From contig VBJR01000243.1 of NCBI GenBank assembly GCA_005880175.1, forward strand, positions 1 through 45,281: a stretch of DNA of 45,281 nt. Reading direction: 5' to 3'. The stretch is from Chloroflexota bacterium (GTDB taxonomy: Bacteria; Chloroflexota; Dormibacteria; Dormibacterales; Dormibacteraceae). A program made the translations under genes and the position numbers. The notes under the pieces are model-generated. The model had not been told where the DNA came from, did no database searches, and saw only the letters and a list, made by a program, of their open reading frames with translations. Shown one piece after another: positions 24,563 through 31,780 of the stretch (positions are counted from its first letter, which is position 1; each line of letters opens with the position of its first letter).

Positions 24563-25336
24563 TCAGTCCTTCCAGCGCGGGTGCAGCCGGGCCAGCTGAC
24601 CGCCCTGGAACGCGCCGGCCCCCTCGCCCGCGCCGTCCAGGATGCCGTTCGCCGAGTCCTGGGGCGTGTAGCCGATGCGGCGCCACACGTCGCGGTCGTC
24701 CCAGTAGCTGCGGTTGTTGTCCGACGTGCCGTAGACGACCAGCCAGCCGACGTCGGGCGCCTCCAGGCAGCGCATGACGAGCTGGGCCATGTCGCGCGGG
24801 CTGATCCACGTGTGCGCGTGGCGCGGGGATGTCGGCCGGGGCGCGAAGCTGCCGATGCGGATCGCCACCACCTCGAGGCCGTGCTTCTCGTGGTACAGCC
24901 GGCCCAGCACCTCGCCGTACGCCTTGCTGGCGCCGTACAGGCCGTCGGGCCGGGGCGGCGCCACCGCGCTGATCCGCTCGTCCGAGGGATAGAACCCCGT
25001 CACGTGGTTGGACGAGCCGATCAGCACGCGCCGGCACGCCTCGGAGTGACGCGCCGCCTCCAGCACCTGGTACGTCCCGCGGATGTTGGTGTCGAGCAGC
25101 TCGTCGAACCCGACCTCGCTGGGGATGCCCGCCAGGTGCACCACCGCCGTGCAGCCGGCCATCGCCTCGCTGATCGCCCCCGCATCGCGGATGTCCGCCT
25201 GGACCAGCTCCTCGCCATCCGCCGGCGCCGGCATCGTCCGGATGTCGAGCAGCCGCAGCGGGACCTGGCCCCGCAGCCGCTCGCGCAGAACGCTCCCGAT
25301 CCGTCCCGCTGCCCCCGTGATCAGCACGCGTGTGAT
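24563..25336 (-). CDS. udh: Uronate dehydrogenase (NAD-dependent)
   Basis: The product of about 257 residues is a short extended-SDR protein. It has the Rossmann motif VLITGAAGRIG, VVHLAGIPSE, the catalytic RPDGLYGASKAYGEVLGRLY (Y-x-x-x-K) and the SSNHVTGFYP segment typical of uronate dehydrogenases. It also carries RIGSFAPRPTSPRHAHTWIS and a late NNRSYWDDRDVWRRIGY. It oxidises D-galacturonate (or glucuronate) to the aldaro-lactone. The best-placed ribosome site, AGGAGG at 25349-25344 inside the permease stop, is 7 nt from ATC (25336-25334), not from a normal start. GTG at 25327 is the nearest standard start but is 16 nt away and trims the conserved N terminus. Confidence 0.88.
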   Translation of the reverse strand: MTRVLITGAAGRIGSVLRERLRGQVPLRLLDIRTMPAPADGEELVQADIRDAGAISEAMAGCTAVVHLAGIPSEVGFDELLDTNIRGTYQVLEAARHSEACRRVLIGSSNHVTGFYPSDERISAVAPPRPDGLYGASKAYGEVLGRLYHEKHGLEVVAIRIGSFAPRPTSPRHAHTWISPRDMAQLVMRCLEAPDVGWLVVYGTSDNNRSYWDDRDVWRRIGYTPQDSANGILDGAGEGAGAFQGGQLARLHPRWKD

Positions 25337-25347
25337 GGCCCTACCTC

Positions 25348-26181
25348 CTATCCCTTGACGGCGCCGACCGAGAGGCCGCCCACCAGGTATCGCTGGATCA
25401 GCGCGAAGATCAGCACGACCGGCAGCACGGCGATCACGCCGCCGGCCGCCAGCGCCGCGTAGTCCACGTTGTACTCGCCCAGGAAGTAGCTCAGGCCGAC
25501 CGGCACCGTGTACAGGTCCTGGTTGTTGACCAGGAAGAGCGCGAACAGGAAGTTGTTCCACGCGCCCACGAACGCGAAGGAGGCGACGGCCACGATCCCG
25601 GGCCGGAGCAGCGGCAGCACGATGCGGACCACGCTCTGGAAGCGGGTGCAGCCGTCCACCATCGCGGCCTCCTCCAGCTCGAACGGGATGCCGGAGATGA
25701 AGCCGCGCATCAGGATGGCGGTGAGCGGCAGCTCGAACGTGGCGTTGACGAGGACCAGCCCGATCAGGGTGTCGAGCAGGCCGAGCTGCTTGAAGATGAT
25801 GAACAGCGGGATGATCAGCATGGCGGCCGGCACGAACTGCGTCGTCAGCAGGACCAGCATGAAGACGTGGCGGCCGCGCAGCCGGAAGCGGCAGAGGCCG
25901 TAGCCCGTGAGGATCGCTACCGGCACCGCGCACGCGACGGTCCCCAGCGCGACGGCGAAGCTGTTGCGGACGTAGTTCCCGAACCCGGCGCCGTTGATCA
26001 GGGCGTCGAAGTGCTGCCACGACAGCGGGAAGGGCAGGAACGTGAACGCGCCCGTCGCGGAGCCGCCGGCGTGGAGCGAGAGCACGACCATCGAGTAGAA
26101 CGGCACGAGCGTGAACAGCCCGTACAGCGCCAGCGGCAGGTACAGCGTGCCAGTCCGGTCGAAGAGCCTCGTCATGCTCAC
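25348..26181 (-). CDS. Sugar ABC transporter permease, MalG-type (CUT1)
   Basis: The 277-residue inner-membrane protein has six predicted spans: the first is LPLALYGLFTLVPFYSMVVL and the last GGVIAVLPVVLIFALIQRYL. The cytoplasmic EAA loop is ELEEAAMVDGCTRFQSVVRI with LPLLRPG, the site that docks the ATPase. It pairs with the permease encoded 3 nt upstream to import a uronate or oligogalacturonide. GTG at 26181 or ATG at 26175 is the start. No ATP-binding subunit is encoded in the operon, which is common for CUT1 systems that share an MsmK/MsiK-type ATPase encoded elsewhere. Its stop codon overlaps the ribosome site of uronate dehydrogenase. Confidence 0.9.
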   Translation of the reverse strand: MSMTRLFDRTGTLYLPLALYGLFTLVPFYSMVVLSLHAGGSATGAFTFLPFPLSWQHFDALINGAGFGNYVRNSFAVALGTVACAVPVAILTGYGLCRFRLRGRHVFMLVLLTTQFVPAAMLIIPLFIIFKQLGLLDTLIGLVLVNATFELPLTAILMRGFISGIPFELEEAAMVDGCTRFQSVVRIVLPLLRPGIVAVASFAFVGAWNNFLFALFLVNNQDLYTVPVGLSYFLGEYNVDYAALAAGGVIAVLPVVLIFALIQRYLVGGLSVGAVKG

Positions 26182-26184
26182 CGG

Positions 26185-27138
26185 TCAGTCATCCCGTCCG
26201 AACCGGCCCAGGCGCAGATAGAGGATCGCGAAGATCAGGAGGACCAGGAAGCCGACCACCGACAGCGCCGAGCCGTAGCCGAAGTTGTGGTAGCGGATCG
26301 CCTGGTTGACCACGTACAGCGGGAGCGTGGTGGTCAGGTCGCCGGGGCCGCCCGCGGTCATCGTGTAGATCAGGTCCACGTTGTTGAACTCCCACACCGC
26401 GCGCAGCAGCGTGGCCAGGACGATCGCGTCCTTCAGGAGCGGGAGCGTCAGACGGGTGAACGCCTGCCAGCGCGACGCGCCGTCCACCGCCGCGGCTTCG
26501 TAGAGGTCGGTCGGGATCGCCTGCAGCGCGGCCAGCAGCACGATCGCGAAGAACGGGACCCCGCGCCACAGCTCCGCCGCGACCACCGCCGCGAACACGG
26601 TGTTCACGTCGGCCAGCCACTGGATCGGGCTGTGGATCAGCCCGGCCCGGATCAGCACGGTGTCCAGCAGCCCGGTGAACGGGTTGTACATCAGCTTCCA
26701 CATGGTCGTGACGACCACGCCGGACACCGCCCAGGGCGAGAACAGCAGCGAGCGCGCGAGGCCGCGGCCCCGGAACGCGCTGTTGAGGACCAGCGCGAGG
26801 ATCATGCCCAGCACGAGCTGCAGCACGACCTCGCTGCCCACCCACTTGACCGAGACCACGACGCTGGTGCGGAACACGTCGTCCGCCGTCAGCACCTGGC
26901 GGAAGTTGTCGAGGCCGACGAAGCCGTTCAGGTACGGCCGGGTGATGTCGTACTGCTGGAGGCTGTAGTAGAAGACGGTCGCGACCGGGTAGACGACGAA
27001 CGTCGCGATCATGGCCGACGCCGGCAGCAGCGTCAGGTACGGCAGCCAGGACCGCCGGCGGGCAGCGGCCCGCCGGCGAACGGCCCCGGCTGCCGCCGCC
27101 GCGCGCGGCCGGGGGGCCGAGGCCGCGGCGGGCTTCAC
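26185..27138 (-). CDS. Sugar ABC transporter permease, MalF-type (CUT1)
   Basis: The 317-residue protein has a basic, Ala/Arg-rich N-terminal tail and six membrane spans, beginning YLTLLPASAMIATFVVYPVA. The EAA loop reads DLYEAAAVDGASRWQAFTRL followed by LPLLK. The segment FNNVDLIYTMTAGGP before the last spans is diagnostic of MalF-like subunits. With the MalG-type partner it forms the membrane channel for the galacturonide importer. GTG at 27138 follows a purine-rich GGAGGGAGGGG site. It lies 19 nt after the binding-protein stop. Confidence 0.9.
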   Translation of the reverse strand: MKPAAASAPRPRAAAAAGAVRRRAAARRRSWLPYLTLLPASAMIATFVVYPVATVFYYSLQQYDITRPYLNGFVGLDNFRQVLTADDVFRTSVVVSVKWVGSEVVLQLVLGMILALVLNSAFRGRGLARSLLFSPWAVSGVVVTTMWKLMYNPFTGLLDTVLIRAGLIHSPIQWLADVNTVFAAVVAAELWRGVPFFAIVLLAALQAIPTDLYEAAAVDGASRWQAFTRLTLPLLKDAIVLATLLRAVWEFNNVDLIYTMTAGGPGDLTTTLPLYVVNQAIRYHNFGYGSALSVVGFLVLLIFAILYLRLGRFGRDD

Positions 27139-27157
27139 CTGCCCCTCCCTCCGGTCC

Positions 27158-28414
27158 TCACTTGTGCAGCGACTGGTCGTACTGGCGCTTCGACGTGGTC
27201 AGCTTGCCCGCCAGGTCGCTCGCGAACGTGCTCGGTGTCACCTGGCCGAGCAGCACCTTCTGGAACTCCGGCTCCATCTGCGCCTCGATCGAGGTGTAGT
27301 CCGGCAGCTGCCACGGCGGGTTGACCAGCGTCGTGCTGGACTGCTTTGTGGTCGCCAGCGCGTTCTGGATGCCCGTGTTGTCCAGCACCCACTGCTGGTT
27401 CGACACCTTCGTGTTCGGCGGGATCTGGCCGATCTTCTGGTTGAAGTAGCTGACGGAGTCGGCCGAGGCCAGGAACGCGGCGAACTTCCAGGCCGCGTCG
27501 GCGTGCTTCGTGCCCTTGAACACCATCGCCGCGATGTACGCGCTGTTCAGCAGCACGTGCTTGCCGCCGCTCAGCGCCGGCAGCGTCACCGCCCCGACCG
27601 CTTCCTTGCCCAGCGCCTGGATGTGCTGCGGGTACGAGCCGAGGTTGTGCATGATCATCGCCACGTGGCCGGCGTCGAACTCGGCCGCCATCTCCTGGTA
27701 GCCGTGGTTGATGTCGTCCTTCGGCGACACCTTGCCATAGAAGCCGGCGGCCTTCTGGATCACCGAGACCGCGGCCGGGCTGTCGAACGTCGACTTGCCC
27801 TTGGAGTCGAAGTAGCTGGTGATGCCGGCCTCGGAGTACACCCAGGACTCGAGCTGGGCGACGCTGCCGGTCGAGCCCCGCAGCCCGAAGCCGTACACGC
27901 CGGCGGACGGGTCGTTGAGCGCCTGGACGTCGTTGTAGAAGTCGGTCCACGTGAGCGGCGGCTTCAGGTTGTGCTGCGCGATCCAGTCCTTGCGGTAGTA
28001 GAGGGTGGTCAGGTTGCCGCTGATCGGGATCGCGTACAGCTTCTTGTCCGGCACCAGGCCCTTGATCGACTGGATGACGGGGGCCGGGATGTCGCCCCTG
28101 TCCGACCAGCCGTTGAACTGGCTGTCCAGCGGGATGAGCCCGTTCTGGGCGACCATGCCCGCGAGCTGGCTGACCTGCGGGTTGGAGACGTCCGGCGGCG
28201 AGCCGGACAGGATCGCCGTCTGCAGGATCAGCTCCTGCCAGACCGGGGTCCGGTCGGGGCCGGCGTTGGTGTCCCAGAACGTGATGGTGACCGGACCGGT
28301 GCTGGTGTTCCCGGAGGTGCCGCTGCCGCCGCTCGAGCTGCTTCCGCACGCGACCGCAACGATCGCCAGCAAGCTGGCCGCCACCACCCGCAACCTGGAC
28401 TGCGGGACTCTCAT
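27158..28414 (-). CDS. Extracellular solute-binding lipoprotein of the galacturonide ABC importer
   Basis: The 418-residue protein starts with a lipoprotein signal (IVAVACGSSSSGG; Cys at about 23) and matches family 1 sugar-binding proteins: ITFWDTNAGPDRTPVWQELI, LTTLYYRKDWIAQHNLKPPL, DFYNDVQALNDPSAGVYGF and FAAFLASADSVSYFNQ. It captures substrate outside the membrane for the two permeases. VWQELI is followed directly by LQTAILSGSPPDV. Homologues usually have about 20-25 residues between these elements, including the I-x-V-x-x-V strand, so a short in-frame deletion is suspected near 28235. ATG at 28414 has AGGAGGAG well spaced. It is the first gene of the operon, directly downstream of a candidate operator. 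Confidence 0.88.
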   Translation of the reverse strand: MRVPQSRLRVVAASLLAIVAVACGSSSSGGSGTSGNTSTGPVTITFWDTNAGPDRTPVWQELILQTAILSGSPPDVSNPQVSQLAGMVAQNGLIPLDSQFNGWSDRGDIPAPVIQSIKGLVPDKKLYAIPISGNLTTLYYRKDWIAQHNLKPPLTWTDFYNDVQALNDPSAGVYGFGLRGSTGSVAQLESWVYSEAGITSYFDSKGKSTFDSPAAVSVIQKAAGFYGKVSPKDDINHGYQEMAAEFDAGHVAMIMHNLGSYPQHIQALGKEAVGAVTLPALSGGKHVLLNSAYIAAMVFKGTKHADAAWKFAAFLASADSVSYFNQKIGQIPPNTKVSNQQWVLDNTGIQNALATTKQSSTTLVNPPWQLPDYTSIEAQMEPEFQKVLLGQVTPSTFASDLAGKLTTSKRQYDQSLHK

Positions 28415-28436
28415 CGCCTGCTCTCCTCCTATCCCG

Positions 28437-28518
28437 GTGTACTCAGTGCACGAGGTTACGCGGACGATCATGGCAGCCGTCCCGGGGGCTGTCAACAGCG
28501 CCGGTATACTGGGTGCAC
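28437..28518. promoter_or_regulatory. Two matching operator-like sites in the divergent promoter region
   Basis: GTGTACTCAGTGCAC (28437-28451) and GTATACTGGGTGCAC (28504-28518) share 12 of 15 bases, and each is a near-palindrome of the form GTRYAC-N3-GTGCAC, 67 bp apart. The first lies just upstream of the binding-protein ribosome site and the second at the regulator start, where TATACT (28505-28510) could be a -10 box. GTAC-centred palindromes are typical of AraR-type GntR-LacI chimeric repressors. Binding by the adjacent regulator is inferred. Confidence 0.55.
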
Positions 28519-28534
28519 GTACCGCCGGACCCGA

Positions 28535-30142
28535 CTGAACCTCGACATCGCCAGTGGCGGGCCGCTCTACCAGCAGCTGCGTCAGCAGCTCTACTCGCGG
28601 ATCCGCCGTGGGGAGTTCGGCCCGGGGGACATGCTGCCCTCCGAGAACCAGCTTTGCGAGGAGTACGGCGTCAGCGTCACGACCGCCCGGCGAGCGCTGC
28701 TCGAGCTCGTCAAGGAGGGCGTGGTGCGGCGCCGGATGGGCGTCGGCACCATGGTCGCCGAGCGCGTCCGCCAGCTCAGCCTCGGCTTCGTGAGCATCGA
28801 CAACCTGGGCGGCGCGTGGCGCGGGATCTCGGCCGGGATGGTCGAGCTCATCGGCGGCATCGGCGAGCTGGCGTGGCGGCGCAACGCGTCCTTCTCCATG
28901 TCCGGCGTGGACGAGGAGGGCGTCGAGGAGTGCCTGCGCTCGGTCGCCGAGGCCCGCGCGGTGGACGGGGTCCTGCTCCGCACGGCCAACGACATCCGGC
29001 CCGAGTACCTGGACATCCTCGACGCGGCGGGCCTGCCCTGCGTCGTGATCAAGCGCGACCTGCCGGGCCGGCCGCTCAACTGCGTGGTCAGCGACGACCT
29101 GCTCGGCAGCCGCATGGCCACCGCCCACCTGCTGGACCGCGGCCACCGCCGGATCGGCCTCGTCGGCGCCAATCCCCGGCTGTCGATCACGCGGGACCGC
29201 CTCCGCGGCTACCGGGAGGCGCTGGCCGAGGCCGGGGCCGCGTACGACGCCGACCTGGTCCGCCTGGAGCCGTCGTTCGACGAGCAGGCCGGCCGCCGGG
29301 CGGTGCGCGAGCTGCTCGAGCGCGATGACCGGCCGACCGCCATCTTCGTGGCCAGCGACCGCATGGCCATCGGCGGCTACGGCGCGGTCAGCGAGCTCGG
29401 CCTGCGCATCCCGGACGACGTCGCGCTCGTCGGCTACGACGACATCGGCCCGTCGGCCATGCTCCAGCCGCCGCTGACCACGGTCCGCACCTCGTACCAC
29501 GACTTCGGCCGGCTCGCCACCCAGTTGCTCCTCGACCTGATCGAGGGCCGCCTGGAGGCGCCGCAGCGCGTCGTGATGGAGCCCGAGCTGATCGTCCGGT
29601 CCTCGACCGGCGCCGCGCCGGCCGACGTGCGCCCGCTGGTTCGCTCCGCGACCGCGCCGGTGCCCACCGGCGACCTGGCCGCCAAGCGCGTGAGCGTGGG
29701 CGGCCCGGCGGCGCTGACCGAGCTGCTCGCGGCGGCGGTGGCCGACGCGGGCGCCGACCTGGTCACGCCCGGCGACGAGAGCGTCGAGGTGGACGCGGCC
29801 GTCCACGTGGCGGATCTGCGGCCCGAGCTGGGCGCCAGCCTGGCCGCGGCCCAGGCCGCCGGCGAGCGGGCGGCGCGTGCGCTCCGCCGGCGGGGCTCGC
29901 TGGTCCTCGTCGGGGTCGTGGCCAGGGCGGAGCCCTCGATGGGGGCGGCCGCGGCCGCCGGCCTGGAGCAGGTGGTGCGGGCGCTGGCGACCGGCTGGTC
30001 GTCGCGCGGGCTGCGCGTCAACGGCGTCATGGCGGGGCCCGACCTGGCCGGGGCCGCCGGTCCCTGCCGGTTCCTCGTCTCGGACGCGTCCGGCGCCGTG
30101 GCCGGCCAGCTCCTGCGCACCGCTGACGGCGACCATATCTGA
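28535..30142 (+). CDS. GntR-LacI chimeric regulator with C-terminal SDR-like domain
   Basis: Of about 535 residues, 10-76 are a GntR winged helix (PLYQQLRQQLYSRIRRGEFG, LPSENQLCEEYGVSVTTARR) and about 90-355 a LacI/periplasmic-binding sensor domain (DGVLLRTANDIRPEYLDIL, GHRRIGLVGANPRLSITRDR, TAIFVASDRMAIGG, VALVGYDDIGPSAM). This is AraR-like. The last 160 residues are odd: LEQVVRALATGWSSRGLRVN, GVMAGPDL and FLVSDASGAVAGQLL copy the second half of short-chain dehydrogenases, without Y-x-x-x-K or a nucleotide loop. No standard start exists in frame; CTG at 28535 is used. GTG at 28513 would give a natural N terminus, MHVPPDPT then LNLDIASG, only if one base is removed near 28532. It probably represses the operon until a galacturonate derivative binds. 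Confidence 0.8.
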   Translation: MNLDIASGGPLYQQLRQQLYSRIRRGEFGPGDMLPSENQLCEEYGVSVTTARRALLELVKEGVVRRRMGVGTMVAERVRQLSLGFVSIDNLGGAWRGISAGMVELIGGIGELAWRRNASFSMSGVDEEGVEECLRSVAEARAVDGVLLRTANDIRPEYLDILDAAGLPCVVIKRDLPGRPLNCVVSDDLLGSRMATAHLLDRGHRRIGLVGANPRLSITRDRLRGYREALAEAGAAYDADLVRLEPSFDEQAGRRAVRELLERDDRPTAIFVASDRMAIGGYGAVSELGLRIPDDVALVGYDDIGPSAMLQPPLTTVRTSYHDFGRLATQLLLDLIEGRLEAPQRVVMEPELIVRSSTGAAPADVRPLVRSATAPVPTGDLAAKRVSVGGPAALTELLAAAVADAGADLVTPGDESVEVDAAVHVADLRPELGASLAAAQAAGERAARALRRRGSLVLVGVVARAEPSMGAAAAAGLEQVVRALATGWSSRGLRVNGVMAGPDLAGAAGPCRFLVSDASGAVAGQLLRTADGDHI

Positions 30143-30168
30143 CGCCGCCCTCCTGCTACGTTGACCCG

Positions 30169-31254
30169 GTGACTCTCCGCGTGACGGGCGTCGAGGCTCG
30201 CCCGGTGGTGGTGCCGATGGGCCGCCCGCTGCGCACCAGCACCGGCGCGGTGACCGAGGCGCCGCTGCTGCTGATCGACCTGCGCACCGAGGGCGGACCG
30301 GTCGGCCGCTCGTACCTGTTCGGCGTCCAGCCGTTCGGCCTGGCGCCGCTGCGGTCGCTGGTCGAGTCGCTGGGCCAGGCGGTCGCCGGCGAGCCGCTGG
30401 TCCCGCTCGAGATCGAGCGCGCGCTCCGCGCCCGGCTGACGCTGCTCGGGTCGACCGGCCTGGCCGGCATGGCGCTCGCGGGCATCGACATGGCCGCGTG
30501 GGACGCGCTGGCGCGGGAGCGGGACGTCCCGCTGGCCGCGCTCCTGGGCGGCCGGCCGGGGCCGGTGCCGGCGTACAACAGCAACGGCCTGGGCATCATG
30601 CCGCCGGCCGAGGCCGCCGGGGAGGCGGTTGCGCTGCTGGCCGCCGGCTTCTCCGCGGTCAAGGTGCGGCTGGGGCGGCCCGCGGCGGCCGACGACCTCG
30701 CGGCGGCGCGGGCTGTGCGCGAGGCGATCGGGCCGGACGCGGTGCTGATGGCTGACTTCAACCAGTACCTGTCGGTCGCCGGGGCGGTGGAGCGGGGCGC
30801 CATGCTCGACGGCGAGGGCCTGGCCTGGATCGAGGAGCCGGTGCGGGCGGACGACCTGGCTGGGTGCGCCCGTGTCGCCGCCGGCCTCCGGACGCCGGTC
30901 CAGATCGGGGAGAACTTCTCGGGCCCGTTCCAGATGCGCGAGGCGCTGAGCCTGGGCGCGTCGGACCTGGTGATGCCGGACCTCCAGCGGATCGGCGGCG
31001 TGACCGGCTGGCTGCGCGCGGCGGCGCTGGCCCACGCGTACGGGGTGGAGATGTCGAGCCACCTCTTCCCGGAGTTCAGCGCGCACCTGCTCCGCGTGAC
31101 GCCGACCCGGCACTGGCTGGAGTACGTGGACTGGGCGGCGCCGGTGTTGCGCGAGCCGCTGGTCGTGCGCGACGGCCAGGCGCTGGCGCCGGACCGGCCG
31201 GGCGCCGGCCTGGAGTGGGACGAGGCCGCGGTGGCGCGGTATCTGGTCCCGTAA
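30169..31254 (+). CDS. Mandelate racemase-like enolase-superfamily enzyme
   Basis: The 361-residue protein aligns with Pseudomonas putida mandelate racemase with catalytic positions shifted by one and no gaps: K165 (K164), D196 (D195), E222 (E221), E248 (E247), D271 (D270), H298 (H297) and the LE pair near 318 (E317). The C-terminal half (GENFSGPFQMREALSLGA, PDLQRIGGVTGWLRAAALAH, MSSHLFPEFSAHLL) is strikingly racemase-like. The second base, K166 in the reference, is R167 here (AVKVRLG), so two-base racemisation is doubtful. A dehydratase or an enzyme acting on one epimer is possible. It is 26 nt downstream of the galacturonate regulator, in the same direction, so a sugar-acid substrate is inferred. 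GTG at 30169. Confidence 0.8.
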   Translation: MTLRVTGVEARPVVVPMGRPLRTSTGAVTEAPLLLIDLRTEGGPVGRSYLFGVQPFGLAPLRSLVESLGQAVAGEPLVPLEIERALRARLTLLGSTGLAGMALAGIDMAAWDALARERDVPLAALLGGRPGPVPAYNSNGLGIMPPAEAAGEAVALLAAGFSAVKVRLGRPAAADDLAAARAVREAIGPDAVLMADFNQYLSVAGAVERGAMLDGEGLAWIEEPVRADDLAGCARVAAGLRTPVQIGENFSGPFQMREALSLGASDLVMPDLQRIGGVTGWLRAAALAHAYGVEMSSHLFPEFSAHLLRVTPTRHWLEYVDWAAPVLREPLVVRDGQALAPDRPGAGLEWDEAAVARYLVP

Positions 31255-31293
31255 GGCCGGGCCAGCAGCCTCCACACGTTCCTCGCGGGTCGT

Positions 31294-31309
31294 TCACAGG
31301 TCGCTCACA
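31294..31309 (+). promoter_or_regulatory. TCACA direct repeat, candidate response-regulator box
   Basis: TCACA occurs at 31294-31298 and 31305-31309, an 11-bp period within GTTCACAGG and GCTCACAAG. Tandem TCACA-type half-sites one helical turn apart are bound by OmpR/PhoP-type regulators. The site is about 57 bp upstream of the gene that precedes the OmpR-type regulator gene, so autoregulation is plausible. Confidence 0.45.
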
Positions 31310-31365
31310 AGTGGTGCCGAGCATGGGAGTCGTCAACACCATCCACTGAACAAAGGAGCGACATC

Positions 31366-31779
31366 GTGAGACGCGGTCTGCTAGCGATCTGGCTCGGGGC
31401 GACGGCGGTCGTCGCGGCCATCACGGGCTTCATCTCGTACGCGGCGGGCTGGGCGTCCGGCGCGGCCTCGCACGTGCCGGCGGTGGCCACCGGCGGTCCG
31501 TACCCCTACTACTACGGTCCGCACTTCTTCCCCTTCTTCGGGATCTTCCCGTTCCTGTTCGTCCTGCTGATCCTGTTCCTGGTCTTCCGCGCCGGCCGGC
31601 GCGGCGGTCCGTGGGGCTGGGGCGGCTGGGGCTACCGCGGCTACGGTCCGCAGCAGCAGCAGCCGGGCGCGCCGACGCCGCCCGCGGGCGATCCCTGGCA
31701 GGGCTGGCCGCAGCAGCCGCAGCAGCAGCCGACCCCGCCGCCCGCCGCGCCGCCGGAGCCGGAGAAGCCGCGGCAATAG
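31366..31779 (+). CDS. Membrane protein with aromatic loop and Gln/Pro-rich tail
   Basis: The 137-residue protein has two membrane segments (about 4-27 LLAIWLGATAVVAAITGFIS, and about 52-75 FFPFFGIFPFLFVLLILFLV). An aromatic loop (PYPYYYGPHFFPF) joins them. A cytoplasmic tail rich in Gly/Trp (GGPWGWGGWGYRGYG) and then Pro/Gln ends in KPRQ. Similar small proteins precede two-component genes in many high-GC bacteria; a sensor or stress-shield role is only a guess. GTG at 31366 has AAAGGAG upstream. The response-regulator gene begins 1 nt after the stop, so the three genes form one operon. Confidence 0.65.
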   Translation: MRRGLLAIWLGATAVVAAITGFISYAAGWASGAASHVPAVATGGPYPYYYGPHFFPFFGIFPFLFVLLILFLVFRAGRRGGPWGWGGWGYRGYGPQQQQPGAPTPPAGDPWQGWPQQPQQQPTPPPAAPPEPEKPRQ

Positions 31780-31780
31780 C

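Noticed and set aside
31255..31365. Intrinsic terminator after the mandelate racemase-like gene
   Set aside because: No stable hairpin with a T-tract is present; the only clear repeat is the TCACA pair, which suits a regulator site.
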